Positions 11,269 through 21,600 of a stretch of DNA of 64,000 nt are shown here, one piece after another. This DNA is from Aphrocallistes beatrix (Eukaryota; Porifera; Hexactinellida; Sceptrulophora; Aphrocallistidae): positions 4,145,104-4,209,103 of the forward strand of contig OY725492.1 in assembly GCA_963281255.1 (NCBI GenBank), given 5' to 3'. Both the position numbers and the translations under genes were made by a program. Every line of letters starts with the position of its first letter. The stretch's first letter is position 1. The notes below the pieces were generated by a model. It made no database searches. It was not told the DNA's origin and saw only the letters and a program-made list of their open reading frames with translations.

Positions 11269-14200
11269 ATGTCAGAGGATGTCACTTCAAACAACCATTC
11301 CCCTTCCCACACGACACAACACACCCACAGCTCGACCCTTCATTCTCCTAACACCTCTCTACTGGACGCACACTCGCAGAACTCTGAGCTAGCACCCGCA
11401 GATACTGCCGTCCGTAGACCATGGATTCACAAGACGATGGAGTCTAACTCGAATAATGGGCACAATAACAGTTCTCCGCCACGACTCACAACATGCAGCA
11501 CACCTACCCACACAGACACTCCTGCCTTCTCTACCCGCACCCTGCCCAGGCTTGCGGTCTCCACGGATGGAGAGTCCGCTTCAGACTCTGAAGGGGACTC
11601 TGAAGACGGAGCCAGCTCTCCAGGAAACAAGAGCATTATCAGAGACCACTGCTACTCCCCGGCCACTCCGTCGCCCAGCCTGAAGGCCAGGCCCCACCGA
11701 CAGGACAACACGTCCCTGAGCGCGGCGATCCCTGCATTCCGCCTGGCCTACGCTCCCGCCGTCCCCACCACCTCCCTCATGCTGCAGCGCCTCTTGCAGC
11801 TCAACCCGACTCGCACCCTCCCCCCCTCCCCCGCCAGGACCACCATGTTCACAGCTGCTCGGGGGCAGATCCCCCCGCGCCCCCTTCTAAACACCAGCAG
11901 GCCGGAAATTAAACGGCCCAACTTCTACTCCCAGTTCCAGCACCGGCCCAGCCCCACCCTGACAGGAGGCAGCCGGCTGTTCCCCAGGGGGGGCAGGGGG
12001 AGAGGGAGGGGGCAGATCGCCGCGCTCTCTCACCTCGCGCAGAAGAAGAAGGCGCTAAAGAGGAAGTTCACGGAGAGTCCCAGCGGCTCGACCGACACGG
12101 ACGAGGACACGAACCTGATGCTGTGCCGCAGGTCTGACCGGAACATCGGGAAGAAGCAGAAGTACCGGTACGAAGTGGACCTGAATCTGAGCGATGACGG
12201 GTCTGAAGATGAGGCGCGCAGGTCCAAGAAGACGCAAGTACTCGACCTCCCACGCCCATCCGAGGTCTACAAACGCCGCCCCACCTTGATGCTCAGCTCC
12301 GACGACACGCTCCAGCAGTGGTCCAGCGATGAGGAGCACGTCATTGACAAGGTGTTGGCCACCCGGACCATGGATAACGAGGAGAATGAGGAGAGCGAAC
12401 AGTTCTTCGTCAAGTTCAAAGGTTACTCATATCTGCACGCGAAATGGTCCACTCTCTCCCAGCTGAACCAAGTGGACAAACGCGCCATGCAGAAGATAAA
12501 TCGGTACCGACAGAAGCAGCAGACGGGGCTGTCCCTGCTCGAGGAGGAGCCGTTCAATCCGGACTACATCCAGGTGGACCGGATCCTGGACACGGAGCGG
12601 GTGCGCGAGACCAACGGCACCCTGAGCGCCTACTGCCTGGTGAAGTGGTGCTCCCTCGCCTACGAGGACGTCACGTGGGAGCTGAAGCAGAACATCCCAG
12701 ACGAAGACAAATTCCGGCAGTACGAGGTGATCAACAAGCCGCCCCTCCTCTCCTCTCTCTCCCACAAGCCCCGGCCCTCCTCCGAAGTGCCGGTCTCCGC
12801 CACCAGCAAGGAGTACCGGAACAAGAACTTGCTCCGGGGGTACCAGCAGGTGGGAGTGAATTGGCTCATGATGAAGTGGTTCTCTCGCAAGAACTGCATC
12901 CTCGCAGACGAGATGGGACTCGGCAAGACCATTCAGACGATTGCATTCCTCAACGCCGTGGTGGAGTACGGGATCAAAGGCCCCTTCCTCATCATAGCGC
13001 CGCTGTCCACCATTCAGAACTGGTACCGGGAGTTCCAGAATTGGACCCATATGAACGCCATCGTCTACCACGGCACTGCCGCCAGCCGTCGACTCATCGA
13101 GGCGTACGAGTTCTACTACAAGTCCTTCGGGGAGAAGAGGCACTGCTACAAGTTCAACGCGGTTATCACCACCTACGAGGCTGTCATGATAGAGGGCGGG
13201 GAGCTCATCAACGTTCCGTGGCGAGTGACCGTCATTGATGAGGCGCATCGCTTGAAAAACACCCGCGCCAAACTTACCTCTCACCTGAAATCGTTTGAGA
13301 TGGAACACAAGATCCTCCTGACTGGCACCCCCCTCCAGAACTCGGTGGAGGAACTCTGGTCCCTCCTCAACTTCCTCGACCCGGTCAGGTTCGACTCGGA
13401 CCAGGAATTCCTGGCCAAGTTCGGGCAGCTACTGACGGAGGAGCAGGTGATCGACCTCCAGAAGGTGTTGAAGCCGATGGTCCTGCGGAGACTGAAGGAA
13501 GACGTGGAGAAGAGTCTGGCGCCTAAAGAGGAGACCATCATCGAGGTGGAGCTGACCTCGATCCAGAAGAAGTACTACAGAGCCATCATGGAGCGGAACT
13601 TCTCCTTTCTGATGGCCAAGACCCCATCTCGCGCCCTGCCCAGCGTCATGAACCTGTTCATGGAGCTGCGCAAGTGCTGCAACCACCCCTTCCTCATCAA
13701 GGGGGCCGAGTCGCACATCACTGAGGAGTGGCAGCGGTTCCACCCGAGGGAGGAGAGCTGGCAGGCCCTGGTGCAGGCGTCCGGCAAGTTGGTCCTGGTG
13801 GACAAGCTGCTGCCCAAGCTGAGGGAAGGCCAGCACAAAGTGCTCATCTTCTCGCAGATGGTGAAGTGTTTGGACATCCTGGAGGATTACCTTATATGGC
13901 AGCGGTACCCGTACGAGCGGATAGATGGGCAGGTGCGAGGGAATCTGAGGCAGGCCGCTATCGATCGGTTCTCCAAGCCCGGTTCCGACCGGTTCGTGTT
14001 CCTCCTGTGCACGCGGGCGGGCGGGCTCGGCATCAACCTGACGGCTGCGGACACCGTCATCATCTACGACTCAGACTGGAACCCGCAGAACGACCTGCAA
14101 GCGCAGGCCCGCTGCCACCGGATTGGACAGGACAAAGCCGTGAAGGTGTACCGGCTCATCACGCGGAACTCCTACGAGCGGCAGATGTTCGACAAGGCCA

Positions 14201-16518
14201 GCATGAAGCTGGGCCTCGACAAGGCCGTGCTGCAGTCCGTCAATAACGGCCAGAGGGAGCCCAGCGGACACCTCAGCAAGCTGGAGGTGGAGGAGCTGCT
14301 GAAGAGGGGCGCGTACGGGGCTCTCCTGGACGAGGACGACTCCTCGCGGTTCTGCGACGAAGACATTGAGGTCATCCTGGAGCGGAGGACGCAGGTGGTC
14401 ACTATCGACACCATCGGACAGAAGAACTCCACTTTCGCCAAGGCCAGCTTCGCTTCCAGCGAGGGGGACTCTGAGATTTCGATGGATGATCCTGAGTTCT
14501 GGCAGAAATGGGCGCTGAAAGCTGAGATCGACCTCGCGAAGCTGGAGAACAACACGGAAGCGCTCATCCTCCACGAACCGAGGGAGCGGAAACAGACGAA
14601 GCGGTTCGAGAGCCAAGACCCGTCCTTTGACGCTGCGGCCATGCCTTCCAACAGCTCGTCAGAAGTGGACGAGGAGGAGACTCAGCCGACAGAGACGGAC
14701 CCACAGTGCCCGCTGTTCCGGGGCGTGTGCATGAAGATCGAGTCCGCCCTGATGACGTACGGCTGGGGGCGATGGAGCATGATGCTAGAGAACACAGATC
14801 TGAAACTCTCCTTCAAGCCGCGGGACCTCGAACTCATCTGTAGACAGATTCTAGTCTTCAGCCTGCATCACTTCAGAGGAGACGACAAAGTGAAGTCCAC
14901 CATTCATTCCCTCCTGCTTCCTGACCCATCCCAGTCTATGTGCGACTCCCTGACTCAGTTCAGCCGGGAGGATCACGAGCAGATGTTGGCACAGCCCCCC
15001 GACACTCTCTTCTCCGATTCTGCATACAAGCGACACCTCCAGCGTGTGAGCGGGCGGGTGCTCCAGAGAGTGCGTGTGCTGTACCACATCCGCGGCTACC
15101 TCACAGCTGAGAAGTACGAGAGACTGATGGCGGGAGAACTGAGTGTTGAGCAGTTCGACGCGCACATTCCTGAGATTGACAACGTCCCCGTGTTCTGGTG
15201 GGACCGGACAGCTGACAAGGCGCTGATTCTGGGTACGATTAAGCACGGATACGAAAACTACTCACTCATATCTGAGGACGCCTGTCTCCAGTTCTGCTCC
15301 CCTTCTGAAGAGAGGAACGGGACGAACAGACAGGTGTCAGAGGGGGCGACAGAGTTGGATGAGAGCTGTATGGACACGTGTGAAGTGGAGGCCAACAACT
15401 CACACCCCGCGAGGGAATGGCCGTCCCCCGCAGAGCTGAACAACAGACTGAAGAAGATAGTCACCGAGTCTGACCGCAACCTCAAGAAAACCGTCCTCCG
15501 CTCTGAGAAGAAAGCGCTCCGGGATAAGAAACGGGAGAAGCGACAGAGAGCGAGGGGATCGACCCAACCCGTCCACTCCCGCTCAGGCTGGACGCACAGA
15601 GAGGAACAGAGCTTCTCTCGAGCTGTCTACTCGCACGGAGTTGTGTTTGGTCCTGGCACCGACTCTCACAATTGGAGCAGAGTGAGAGAGGCTGCAAGGC
15701 TGAAGAAGAGTGACGAGGAGATTGAAAAATTTTACAAAAAGTACGTCTCGATGTGTTACTCCGTCTCCATGGGGTCCCCACCCACTGACGGGGGCGTGGT
15801 CCCTGTGTCAGAAGGCAAAGCTCGCAGATTCATCAAGCGACTCCAGCTGCTCTCCCTCATTCGAGAGGTGCTAGCAGACGAGAATATCGCGGATAGACTG
15901 CAGGTGTCAGAGGGCTCAGATGTCCCCTCGTGGTGGCGCAACCCTACCCATGACTTGGATCTGTTAAGAGGCGTGGTTAAGCATGGACTGACTTGTAGCG
16001 ACTTGAAGATCTACTCAGATACGGAGCTCTCATTCTCTCAAACAATCCCCACGACTCAACAAGTGGCGCCACCTGGCAAGAAGCTAGCGCAGAGACTTCC
16101 TCCCAGCTGGCCCAGTTCCCGATTCATTCTGTCCCGCCTCAACAAGCTGGTGCACCTCGCCAAGAACTCGTTCTGGCCAGAGTACATACTCCCACTGCCC
16201 CCTATCGAGCTGGACATCTCGGTATACGGGCCATACGCTGTTAAGTCTGCACCGGAGAGAGATGCCACAGCTTCTCCTATTCCCCGGGACTCCGGAGAGC
16301 TAGAATTAGTCGTGAGTATCCCCTTCCAGAAAGGAGTGCAAAGTGAGGTCTGCTCGGATTTAGAGAGCTCTTGTTCTGGAGGCAGTGGCTCGAGTCCAAT
16401 CCAATTCTCCTCCGATGATTCAGATTTCTCGGATTCAGAAGACCTCTTGTCCTCACGGACTGAGAATGAGGTTCTACTCATTTCCATTCCGCTTGACAAA
16501 GTCCCAGAACGATTCTAG
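11269..16518 (+). CDS. CHD6/7/8/9-subfamily chromatin remodeller, intronless
   Basis: Nuclear SNF2-type ATPase that slides nucleosomes. One open frame of 1749 codons. A disordered Ser/Thr/Pro-rich N-terminus (about 1-340) is followed by tandem chromodomains (about 355-405 and 430-480; FVKFKGYSYLHAKW, CLVKWCSLAYEDVTWE). The ATPase follows, with Walker A in DEMGLGKT (about 547), DEAH in VIDEAHRLKN (about 655), and helicase C with RAGGLGINLTAADT and ARCHRIGQ (about 920-950). A linker with FAKASF and DDPEFWQKWA and a SANT-like stretch (about 1440-1500; GWTHREEQSFSRAVYSHG) are subfamily III features. I see no BRK domain, and the protein is shorter than vertebrate CHD7/8. Helicase codons are very G/C-ending compared with neighbouring genes. 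Absence of introns over 5.2 kb is striking for this family. Confidence 0.95.
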   Translation: MSEDVTSNNHSPSHTTQHTHSSTLHSPNTSLLDAHSQNSELAPADTAVRRPWIHKTMESNSNNGHNNSSPPRLTTCSTPTHTDTPAFSTRTLPRLAVSTDGESASDSEGDSEDGASSPGNKSIIRDHCYSPATPSPSLKARPHRQDNTSLSAAIPAFRLAYAPAVPTTSLMLQRLLQLNPTRTLPPSPARTTMFTAARGQIPPRPLLNTSRPEIKRPNFYSQFQHRPSPTLTGGSRLFPRGGRGRGRGQIAALSHLAQKKKALKRKFTESPSGSTDTDEDTNLMLCRRSDRNIGKKQKYRYEVDLNLSDDGSEDEARRSKKTQVLDLPRPSEVYKRRPTLMLSSDDTLQQWSSDEEHVIDKVLATRTMDNEENEESEQFFVKFKGYSYLHAKWSTLSQLNQVDKRAMQKINRYRQKQQTGLSLLEEEPFNPDYIQVDRILDTERVRETNGTLSAYCLVKWCSLAYEDVTWELKQNIPDEDKFRQYEVINKPPLLSSLSHKPRPSSEVPVSATSKEYRNKNLLRGYQQVGVNWLMMKWFSRKNCILADEMGLGKTIQTIAFLNAVVEYGIKGPFLIIAPLSTIQNWYREFQNWTHMNAIVYHGTAASRRLIEAYEFYYKSFGEKRHCYKFNAVITTYEAVMIEGGELINVPWRVTVIDEAHRLKNTRAKLTSHLKSFEMEHKILLTGTPLQNSVEELWSLLNFLDPVRFDSDQEFLAKFGQLLTEEQVIDLQKVLKPMVLRRLKEDVEKSLAPKEETIIEVELTSIQKKYYRAIMERNFSFLMAKTPSRALPSVMNLFMELRKCCNHPFLIKGAESHITEEWQRFHPREESWQALVQASGKLVLVDKLLPKLREGQHKVLIFSQMVKCLDILEDYLIWQRYPYERIDGQVRGNLRQAAIDRFSKPGSDRFVFLLCTRAGGLGINLTAADTVIIYDSDWNPQNDLQAQARCHRIGQDKAVKVYRLITRNSYERQMFDKASMKLGLDKAVLQSVNNGQREPSGHLSKLEVEELLKRGAYGALLDEDDSSRFCDEDIEVILERRTQVVTIDTIGQKNSTFAKASFASSEGDSEISMDDPEFWQKWALKAEIDLAKLENNTEALILHEPRERKQTKRFESQDPSFDAAAMPSNSSSEVDEEETQPTETDPQCPLFRGVCMKIESALMTYGWGRWSMMLENTDLKLSFKPRDLELICRQILVFSLHHFRGDDKVKSTIHSLLLPDPSQSMCDSLTQFSREDHEQMLAQPPDTLFSDSAYKRHLQRVSGRVLQRVRVLYHIRGYLTAEKYERLMAGELSVEQFDAHIPEIDNVPVFWWDRTADKALILGTIKHGYENYSLISEDACLQFCSPSEERNGTNRQVSEGATELDESCMDTCEVEANNSHPAREWPSPAELNNRLKKIVTESDRNLKKTVLRSEKKALRDKKREKRQRARGSTQPVHSRSGWTHREEQSFSRAVYSHGVVFGPGTDSHNWSRVREAARLKKSDEEIEKFYKKYVSMCYSVSMGSPPTDGGVVPVSEGKARRFIKRLQLLSLIREVLADENIADRLQVSEGSDVPSWWRNPTHDLDLLRGVVKHGLTCSDLKIYSDTELSFSQTIPTTQQVAPPGKKLAQRLPPSWPSSRFILSRLNKLVHLAKNSFWPEYILPLPPIELDISVYGPYAVKSAPERDATASPIPRDSGELELVVSIPFQKGVQSEVCSDLESSCSGGSGSSPIQFSSDDSDFSDSEDLLSSRTENEVLLISIPLDKVPERF

Positions 16519-16955
16519 ATAAATTGAATATACGCCTGGGAGGGCTAGAGTTGATGCCAATCGAACTGTTCTCCTTTAGTTAATTTATTAACAAATATTA
16601 ATAATTAATGTCAATTGTTGTGATATTATCTCTTATCTAAATGAAACAATGCTAAATCACGCATATTATTAGCCATGCCGGACGTGGCAATATCCTTATA
16701 TGGTCAACGGATATCTCTATACACTACCCTGGCTCTTATTACATCGATATATTATAACTGTTTTAATTAAATACCATTAGAATTTAATTTTGGGAATTAT
16801 CCATTCCATTTGAGCCAAATTATCACTAGTGTTGTTAATACATTATTGCAAAGGAATCAATAACCTCCTCCATCACATTCCTGTCGAGAACAAACGTAGC
16901 TACATTAACTATTTGTCACATTTATATAAGTTTTCACTGATTCTCTATTAATTAG
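16519..16955. other. Intergenic or intronic gap, nothing recognised
   Basis: AT-rich sequence between the CHD stop and the first recognised exon of the coiled-coil gene. It ends at a plausible acceptor (attaattag|TTG). No ATG-bearing first exon for the downstream gene was identified here. Confidence 0.4.
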
Positions 16956-19900
16956 TTGAGAGAGCAGAAGGAATCCCAAACTACTCCAGAACCAGATCAT
17001 TTCACTCCAGATTCAGTGTTTGAAGCAAATCCAGACAAGAAACAGGATACTCCTATATACACAGAACCAACGAAATACCCGTACTTGCAGCCAAGAGTGA
17101 CTAGCCACTTAACTTTCTCACCATTAGAGGTACGTAACCTAGTATTACATTATACAATTCGAAAATTCTAAATTATTTATTAGTACGAATTAAGACAAAG
17201 CAAATTAGTCTGATAGTTGAAGCGTATCATTGATGGAATGAGGTTAATATAAAGCATTTTGCTAAGCCATTTCGAATATGTCCACTAGTGGCGTCCTGTG
17301 TCAATTTAGCTAATACTTTGTGAAAATATCCAGGAGTGGGGGTCCTGTGGCATTCTGCAGAGATCGGGCATTTTGGGTTGTTCTTTTCGATCCAGCCAAC
17401 CAGTGGGCGTCCTGTGGCATTAGTCAGAGATCAGGCATTTTAGTTTACTCTTTTCGATCATATGCAGAGATCAGGTATAGTGGCTTAATATTTTCAATCA
17501 AGCCCACCAGTGGGCTGTGGCATTCTGAATTTGATTATATTCCCTGGCATCCACATGGCGACTCTGCGAACGCGAAGTGTTCGCTAGCCGGGCTACGCAA
17601 GTGCGCGAAGCACGCTTGTATATGATAATATTATATAACAAAAGTTTTCAGTTTCCATGGTTCTACAGCGTCCCCCGGCCTCCTAACCGTACGCTGTACA
17701 CCTGATTAGGCATCACAGCCACTGGGCTCACGGCCTCACGAACCTTTGTCGTACAATAATTTCTATTGTGATAATGTTGCCATTTATTTTGTATAGAAAA
17801 GGTGTGAAAATTTGTTTTCCATTTTTTTTTGCAAAGGTATGAAAATTTAGTTTAGATCTTAGAACTTAATCGTGGTCATATCATTTGACACCTACATGCC
17901 AATTTTCATATCTCTACGACTTGCCAATTCTTCAATCAATTCGGACAAACAGAAAAAAAAATCCTAGCGTTTTAATATATAAGATTTAGCAATTATTTGT
18001 CAGATGATGAATGATTGCATATTTGGTTATTACTACGTATATAAGGCGCTACGCAGCCTTTGCTCTAAACTGTTATATAACAACAGTGGAATTATTTACA
18101 TCATGCACTACAAAATAAATATATTTTTTTAAAAACGGAGGCACTCACTTCAGAAGTTGGCCGCTTGCATAGTATAGTACAAACTAAAATGCTTGGTTAT
18201 CAGAGTCATGAAACATTGTAGTAGTAATGCCATTCACCCTCAGAAATGTAATTCTGAGCTGAAGCAATTGTATCAGTTATATTGGCGTAAAGGAATGTAT
18301 TTCCAAGCTTCCATACTTATATCTATTCTATAATAGGCTTCAAATGTCATACATTAACTATTATATAAGTTGACACGTTTAATCATGGCCAGTTCACACT
18401 TATCGTATTTTACGTTTGAAGGAGAAGAGAGAGATGGATCCGATGAATCCTATTGATCTTGAAAATGAAATCCAAAAGCTGGTAGGGTCTGAGGAAGAGC
18501 AGAGAGTAGCAGATGGGGTGAAAAGACACATTGGAATTATGCTACAGAACTTTCGGAGTTAGTTTTCACACAAAGTCTTAGTTTAGAATATACTTAAATT
18601 AGACAATTACTCATTTCAAGTTTCTAAATTGAAAATGTTCTTTGTACAAACACAAACAAACGCATTGGTTCTTAAATCGTGATTCTGATAATAATATACT
18701 TCCTATCCACATGTGATAAAAATGAATTTCATTATTTAATAATGTTGTAAGGATTTATATGATAGCCAATCTAAATTTAAAAAGATTTGCCATTGTATAT
18801 ACTCGTATGTATGTTATATAAATACAAGCGCGCGCGCTTGCGTACGCGGCTAGCAACACTTTATATCCCTCAGGCACAGCAAAACAAATAATGACTACAT
18901 ACTCGTAGTTTCGGAAATATGTAATTCGGAATCCTCTGTCTTTGAAAACACTTGATTGCTTAGGATTGGAGCAGGAGAATGCGCTGCTAAGACGCACGGG
19001 AGGTGGCAGAGGGATGGGAGCAGATGCTGCGGGAGACATCGCCACCATGCAAGAAGAAATAACTAACTACAGGAACCAAGTTCAGGGGTTGGAGGAAAAG
19101 AATGATGAGGTAAATACTAATCTTCTTCACTTCAAAATATCATCTTACCCTATCTTGCCTATTCAATGTGTTTAGTTGTACAAAGTTAACCATGAGTGGT
19201 CAGAGGAATACAAGAACATGAGAAAATCTCTGACTGATCAGATCAAGAAGGTGGAAGGAGAGAAAGATGCGTTAGAGAGACAGATCGCGAAACTTGACGC
19301 GGATTTGAACGAAAACGACAGTGCCACTGAACAGCTGATCAGAAAACTGAAATCATCGAATGCTATCCTCACTCAAGAAAAAGAAGTACTTTAACTTGGT
19401 TTATCTAAGAACGCTGGATACGTTATAATTCCATATTCTAACATTTGGTGGTGCTGTTTTGTAGAGTTTAAACCGCTCTTGCGAAGACCTGGACAACGAG
19501 AAGACGAAGCTGACGAAGCGGCTGAACACTCTAGAGAAGCTCTACGAAGAGGACGTGAATGACGAGCTAGCGGCCAAGGAGCAGATCCGGGACCTGGCCA
19601 TCACTGTACGGGAGATGAAGGACAAGGAGAAGAAGCACATCAACGAGTACAGGCTGCTGGATGATAGGGTCACGGATCTGCAGGATCAGGTGCGTTCTGG
19701 CTCTGAAGTATGATTTGTACCTTTTTATTATTATTTCATTTTCTAGCTCCGCAAAGCTAAGACTCAACACAAAGGAGAGAGAGATAAGAGAGAAAACGCA
19801 GAGAAAGAACTGAAGAAAGCGAACAAAGCTTTTAAAGAGATCAAAAAGGTCATCCCACTTCCCTCCTCCCAAACTAGAAAATCCCGTCACCACTCCTACG

Positions 19901-21600
19901 ATCCATTCGATTACCTAGACCCCTTAGAGTCGCCATTCCCCCACCATCACCACCACCATTTGAGTTCCTATGACCCATCTGATCCCTATGACCCTTATAA
20001 CATATACGACTTCCTAACCGGTCCAATATAACCAATGTCAATGTTATGTTGTAATGCACGCTGTAATAATGACCTGATGATGCTATGTGTGTAACCTCGC
20101 AGTGTTGAATTGTAATGAATTATTCAGTGATGAGTCTGATTGTGTAAATAAATTGTTTCTAGCTAACTCGTTTTAAGTCGCTTTGGGGATGTACGTACGA
20201 GTGTGTGGTATAATTGTGCAATATAATTCATTCGTAATTTAACCCCGTTTTCTTGCAAACTAGATTCATTTGTTTACTTTTCTCATTTGATGTAAACAAA
20301 AACAGACAGCTTTGTTATTAGTATCAAAATGTCTTAGCTTAATTAAGGGATATAAGTGCACTTGTGTGTGATGTCAGTTGTTAGGTTTTTCACAACTAGT
20401 TTCATATCAGTGAGCATGGTAAATCACCACTTTGTGAAATATCCAGTCTGTACCTCTGCGCCGTTCACAATTGAACTAAAACGCTAAAACCTCCCTCGCG
20501 AGATATAATGTGAGAAATATTAATCGTTCATATCTTATTATTTTAAAACGAGATTCTTCACCGTCATGCAAATCGTCAACTATTCTTGCTAAATCCAATC
20601 AGGTGTCAGATAGTTGCTCATTGCGTGGAGATTGAGCATATTTGATATAATCAACTCGCTATAATGTCTTACTTTTTTTCAACCAAGTGATACATTATAA
20701 TTTATCCGGGAACCCATTAACAGTATAATTATGTTTTGCTACTAAAACCCATAGAGTCCCCATATCACTCCTCTAAACTCACTTTGAAAACTAATCTTAA
20801 GTAGTATCAGGCGTTTAACCGGGATCTATCTAAAATTTATTGCCATGCCTAAATTTGAAATTTCTGTCTAAGATCGATGTTGCTGTCTATTATGATAAAC
20901 TGCATAGATATGTAACTTTATGTTTAATATCCATAAGATTCCTGTTCCTGGAGACTCGAGAGTGTTCACACGGACCGCTTCTCAGCCTCTGGCTAGGTGT
21001 GAAATGTAATACCTATCATAAATTGAACTAGGAACAAGGCATCCTAAGTTACAGGTCTTCTAATAATATCTAACAGCGTTGTACAATGCTGTATGATTGT
21101 CCCAGCAATAGGGCTCGACATTCTGTGCAGTTGAAAATATTTCTGAATCTATCCGGACTTTAAGTATACGTAACTTCAATTCTATTAGACATACGTTGTT
21201 TACTATTGAAATTCAAAACTGGCTACTATACCTATGTCGATTTTTACTAGTCTCTCATAGGAAATCTTTGAGCAGCTCAACAAGGAGCACTACTCTCCTC
21301 CCGTAACCTCGAAAGAGAGGAAGAGAATGCCCAAATACCCGCCCAGGTACGCATTCGGACCTTCGGAGCTTGCAGCTGAGAAAAAACTCAACAAACGTCT
21401 AGCGAGCCTAGCTACTTGGGATGAGGTAGGATTTCTAATGATCCATCAGCAAGATTCGAACTCTAGCTGGAATTAAATTAGATTGGTTAATGGAATTGTT
21501 TAATGCTGTTTTCCTGTAGGATTTCTCTATCTTAGATGATTGCATTCCCAGCAAGGATGGCTACTCCTACTCTGAAACCAGTGAAGACGAGTTCTATTAG
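16956..21600 (+). CDS. Coiled-coil protein resembling TNIP/ABIN (UBAN-like)
   Basis: Eight exons splice in consistent phase: 16956-17129, 18422-18557, 18964-19109, 19176-19385, 19465-19689, 19747-19848, 21261-21425, 21520-21600. The first begins at an acceptor, so the start codon lies upstream, possibly in the exon at 6116. The product is mostly coiled coil. NHEWSEEYKNM recalls the NQQWDQQY block of TNIP1, and QHKGERDKRENAEKELKK matches the ERxxRxxxxEK core of the UBAN ubiquitin-binding motif of TNIP/optineurin/NEMO. ABINs bind linear ubiquitin and restrain NF-kB signalling; that role here is inference. The penultimate donor (AAG|GTCATC) is weak, and reading through it gives a different, His/Tyr-rich tail ending at 20031. 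An unrelated coiled-coil protein is the main alternative. Confidence 0.5.
17282..17530 (+). repeat. Degenerate minisatellite, about 65-70 bp units
   Basis: Imperfect head-to-tail copies built on CCAGTGGGCGTCCTGTGGCA followed by GCAGAGATCAGGCATTTT and a TTTTCGATC block, about three and a half units. It lies in the first recognised intron of the TNIP-like gene. No coding function seen. Confidence 0.7.
17555..17640 (+). repeat. GC-rich dispersed module (Helitron-like 3' end), copy A
   Basis: A GC-rich island in AT-rich DNA containing TTCGCTAGCCGGGCTACGCA and a terminal GCACGCTTGTA. Related modules occur at 18800-18870 (-), 45390-45460 (+) and 54840-54920 (+), and a short form at 5128 (-). At 54 kb and 5 kb it forms the 3' end of a unit whose 5' end is TCTTATATATTAAAAC. 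Confidence 0.55.
17748..17984 (-). mobile_element. Helitron-like dispersed repeat, copy 2
   Basis: Read on the minus strand from 17984 it starts TCTTATATATTAAAACGC after an A, then TTTGTCCGAATTGATTGAAG and GGCATGTAGGTGTCAAATGA. It closely matches the copy at 54351 as far as the stretch CTATACAAAATAAATG..CACAATAGA. Sequence beyond differs, so the copy is truncated or recombined. Intron of the TNIP-like gene. Confidence 0.6.
18800..18870 (-). repeat. GC-rich dispersed module, copy B
   Basis: On the minus strand it contains AAGTGTTGCTAGCCGCGTAC and GCGCGCGCGCTTGTATTTAT, aligning with the module at 17555-17640 in opposite orientation, including the adjacent TTATATAAC. Intron of the TNIP-like gene. 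Confidence 0.5.
19849..20031 (+). CDS. Alternative C-terminal tail by intron retention (His/Tyr-rich)
   Basis: If the weak donor after 19848 is not used, the frame continues 60 codons to TAA at 20029. The tail contains YDPFDYLDPLESPF, six consecutive histidines, and YDPSDPYDPYNIYDF. Its repeated YDPxD/YDPYN tyrosine motifs look non-random. A canonical AATAAA-type signal (about 20145) follows. The spliced alternative ends instead in an acidic tail at 21600. Confidence 0.5.
   Translation, partial: VIPLPSSQTRKSRHHSYDPFDYLDPLESPFPHHHHHHLSSYDPSDPYDPYNIYDFLTGPI
20032..21260. other. Intron or 3' UTR of the TNIP-like gene
   Basis: Acts as 3' UTR of the retained form or as intron of the spliced form. 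Contains GTAAATAAATTG near 20145, a plausible polyadenylation signal for the retained form. No other gene or repeat was recognised. Confidence 0.45.

Noticed and set aside
12444-13238. Alternative plus-strand frame of 264 codons inside CHD
   Set aside because: Alanine/Arg/Gly-rich translation overlapping the conserved chromodomain and ATPase region; an out-of-frame shadow.
12427-13308. Long open frame of 293 codons on the minus strand within the CHD gene, and several similar ones nearby
   Set aside because: They mirror the G/C-ending codons of the CHD helicase region; composition is low-complexity and no domain is present. They are shadows of the real frame.
17320-17625. 101-codon frame in the first TNIP-like intron
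   Set aside because: It is the translation of the minisatellite and adjacent GC-rich repeat, not a gene.
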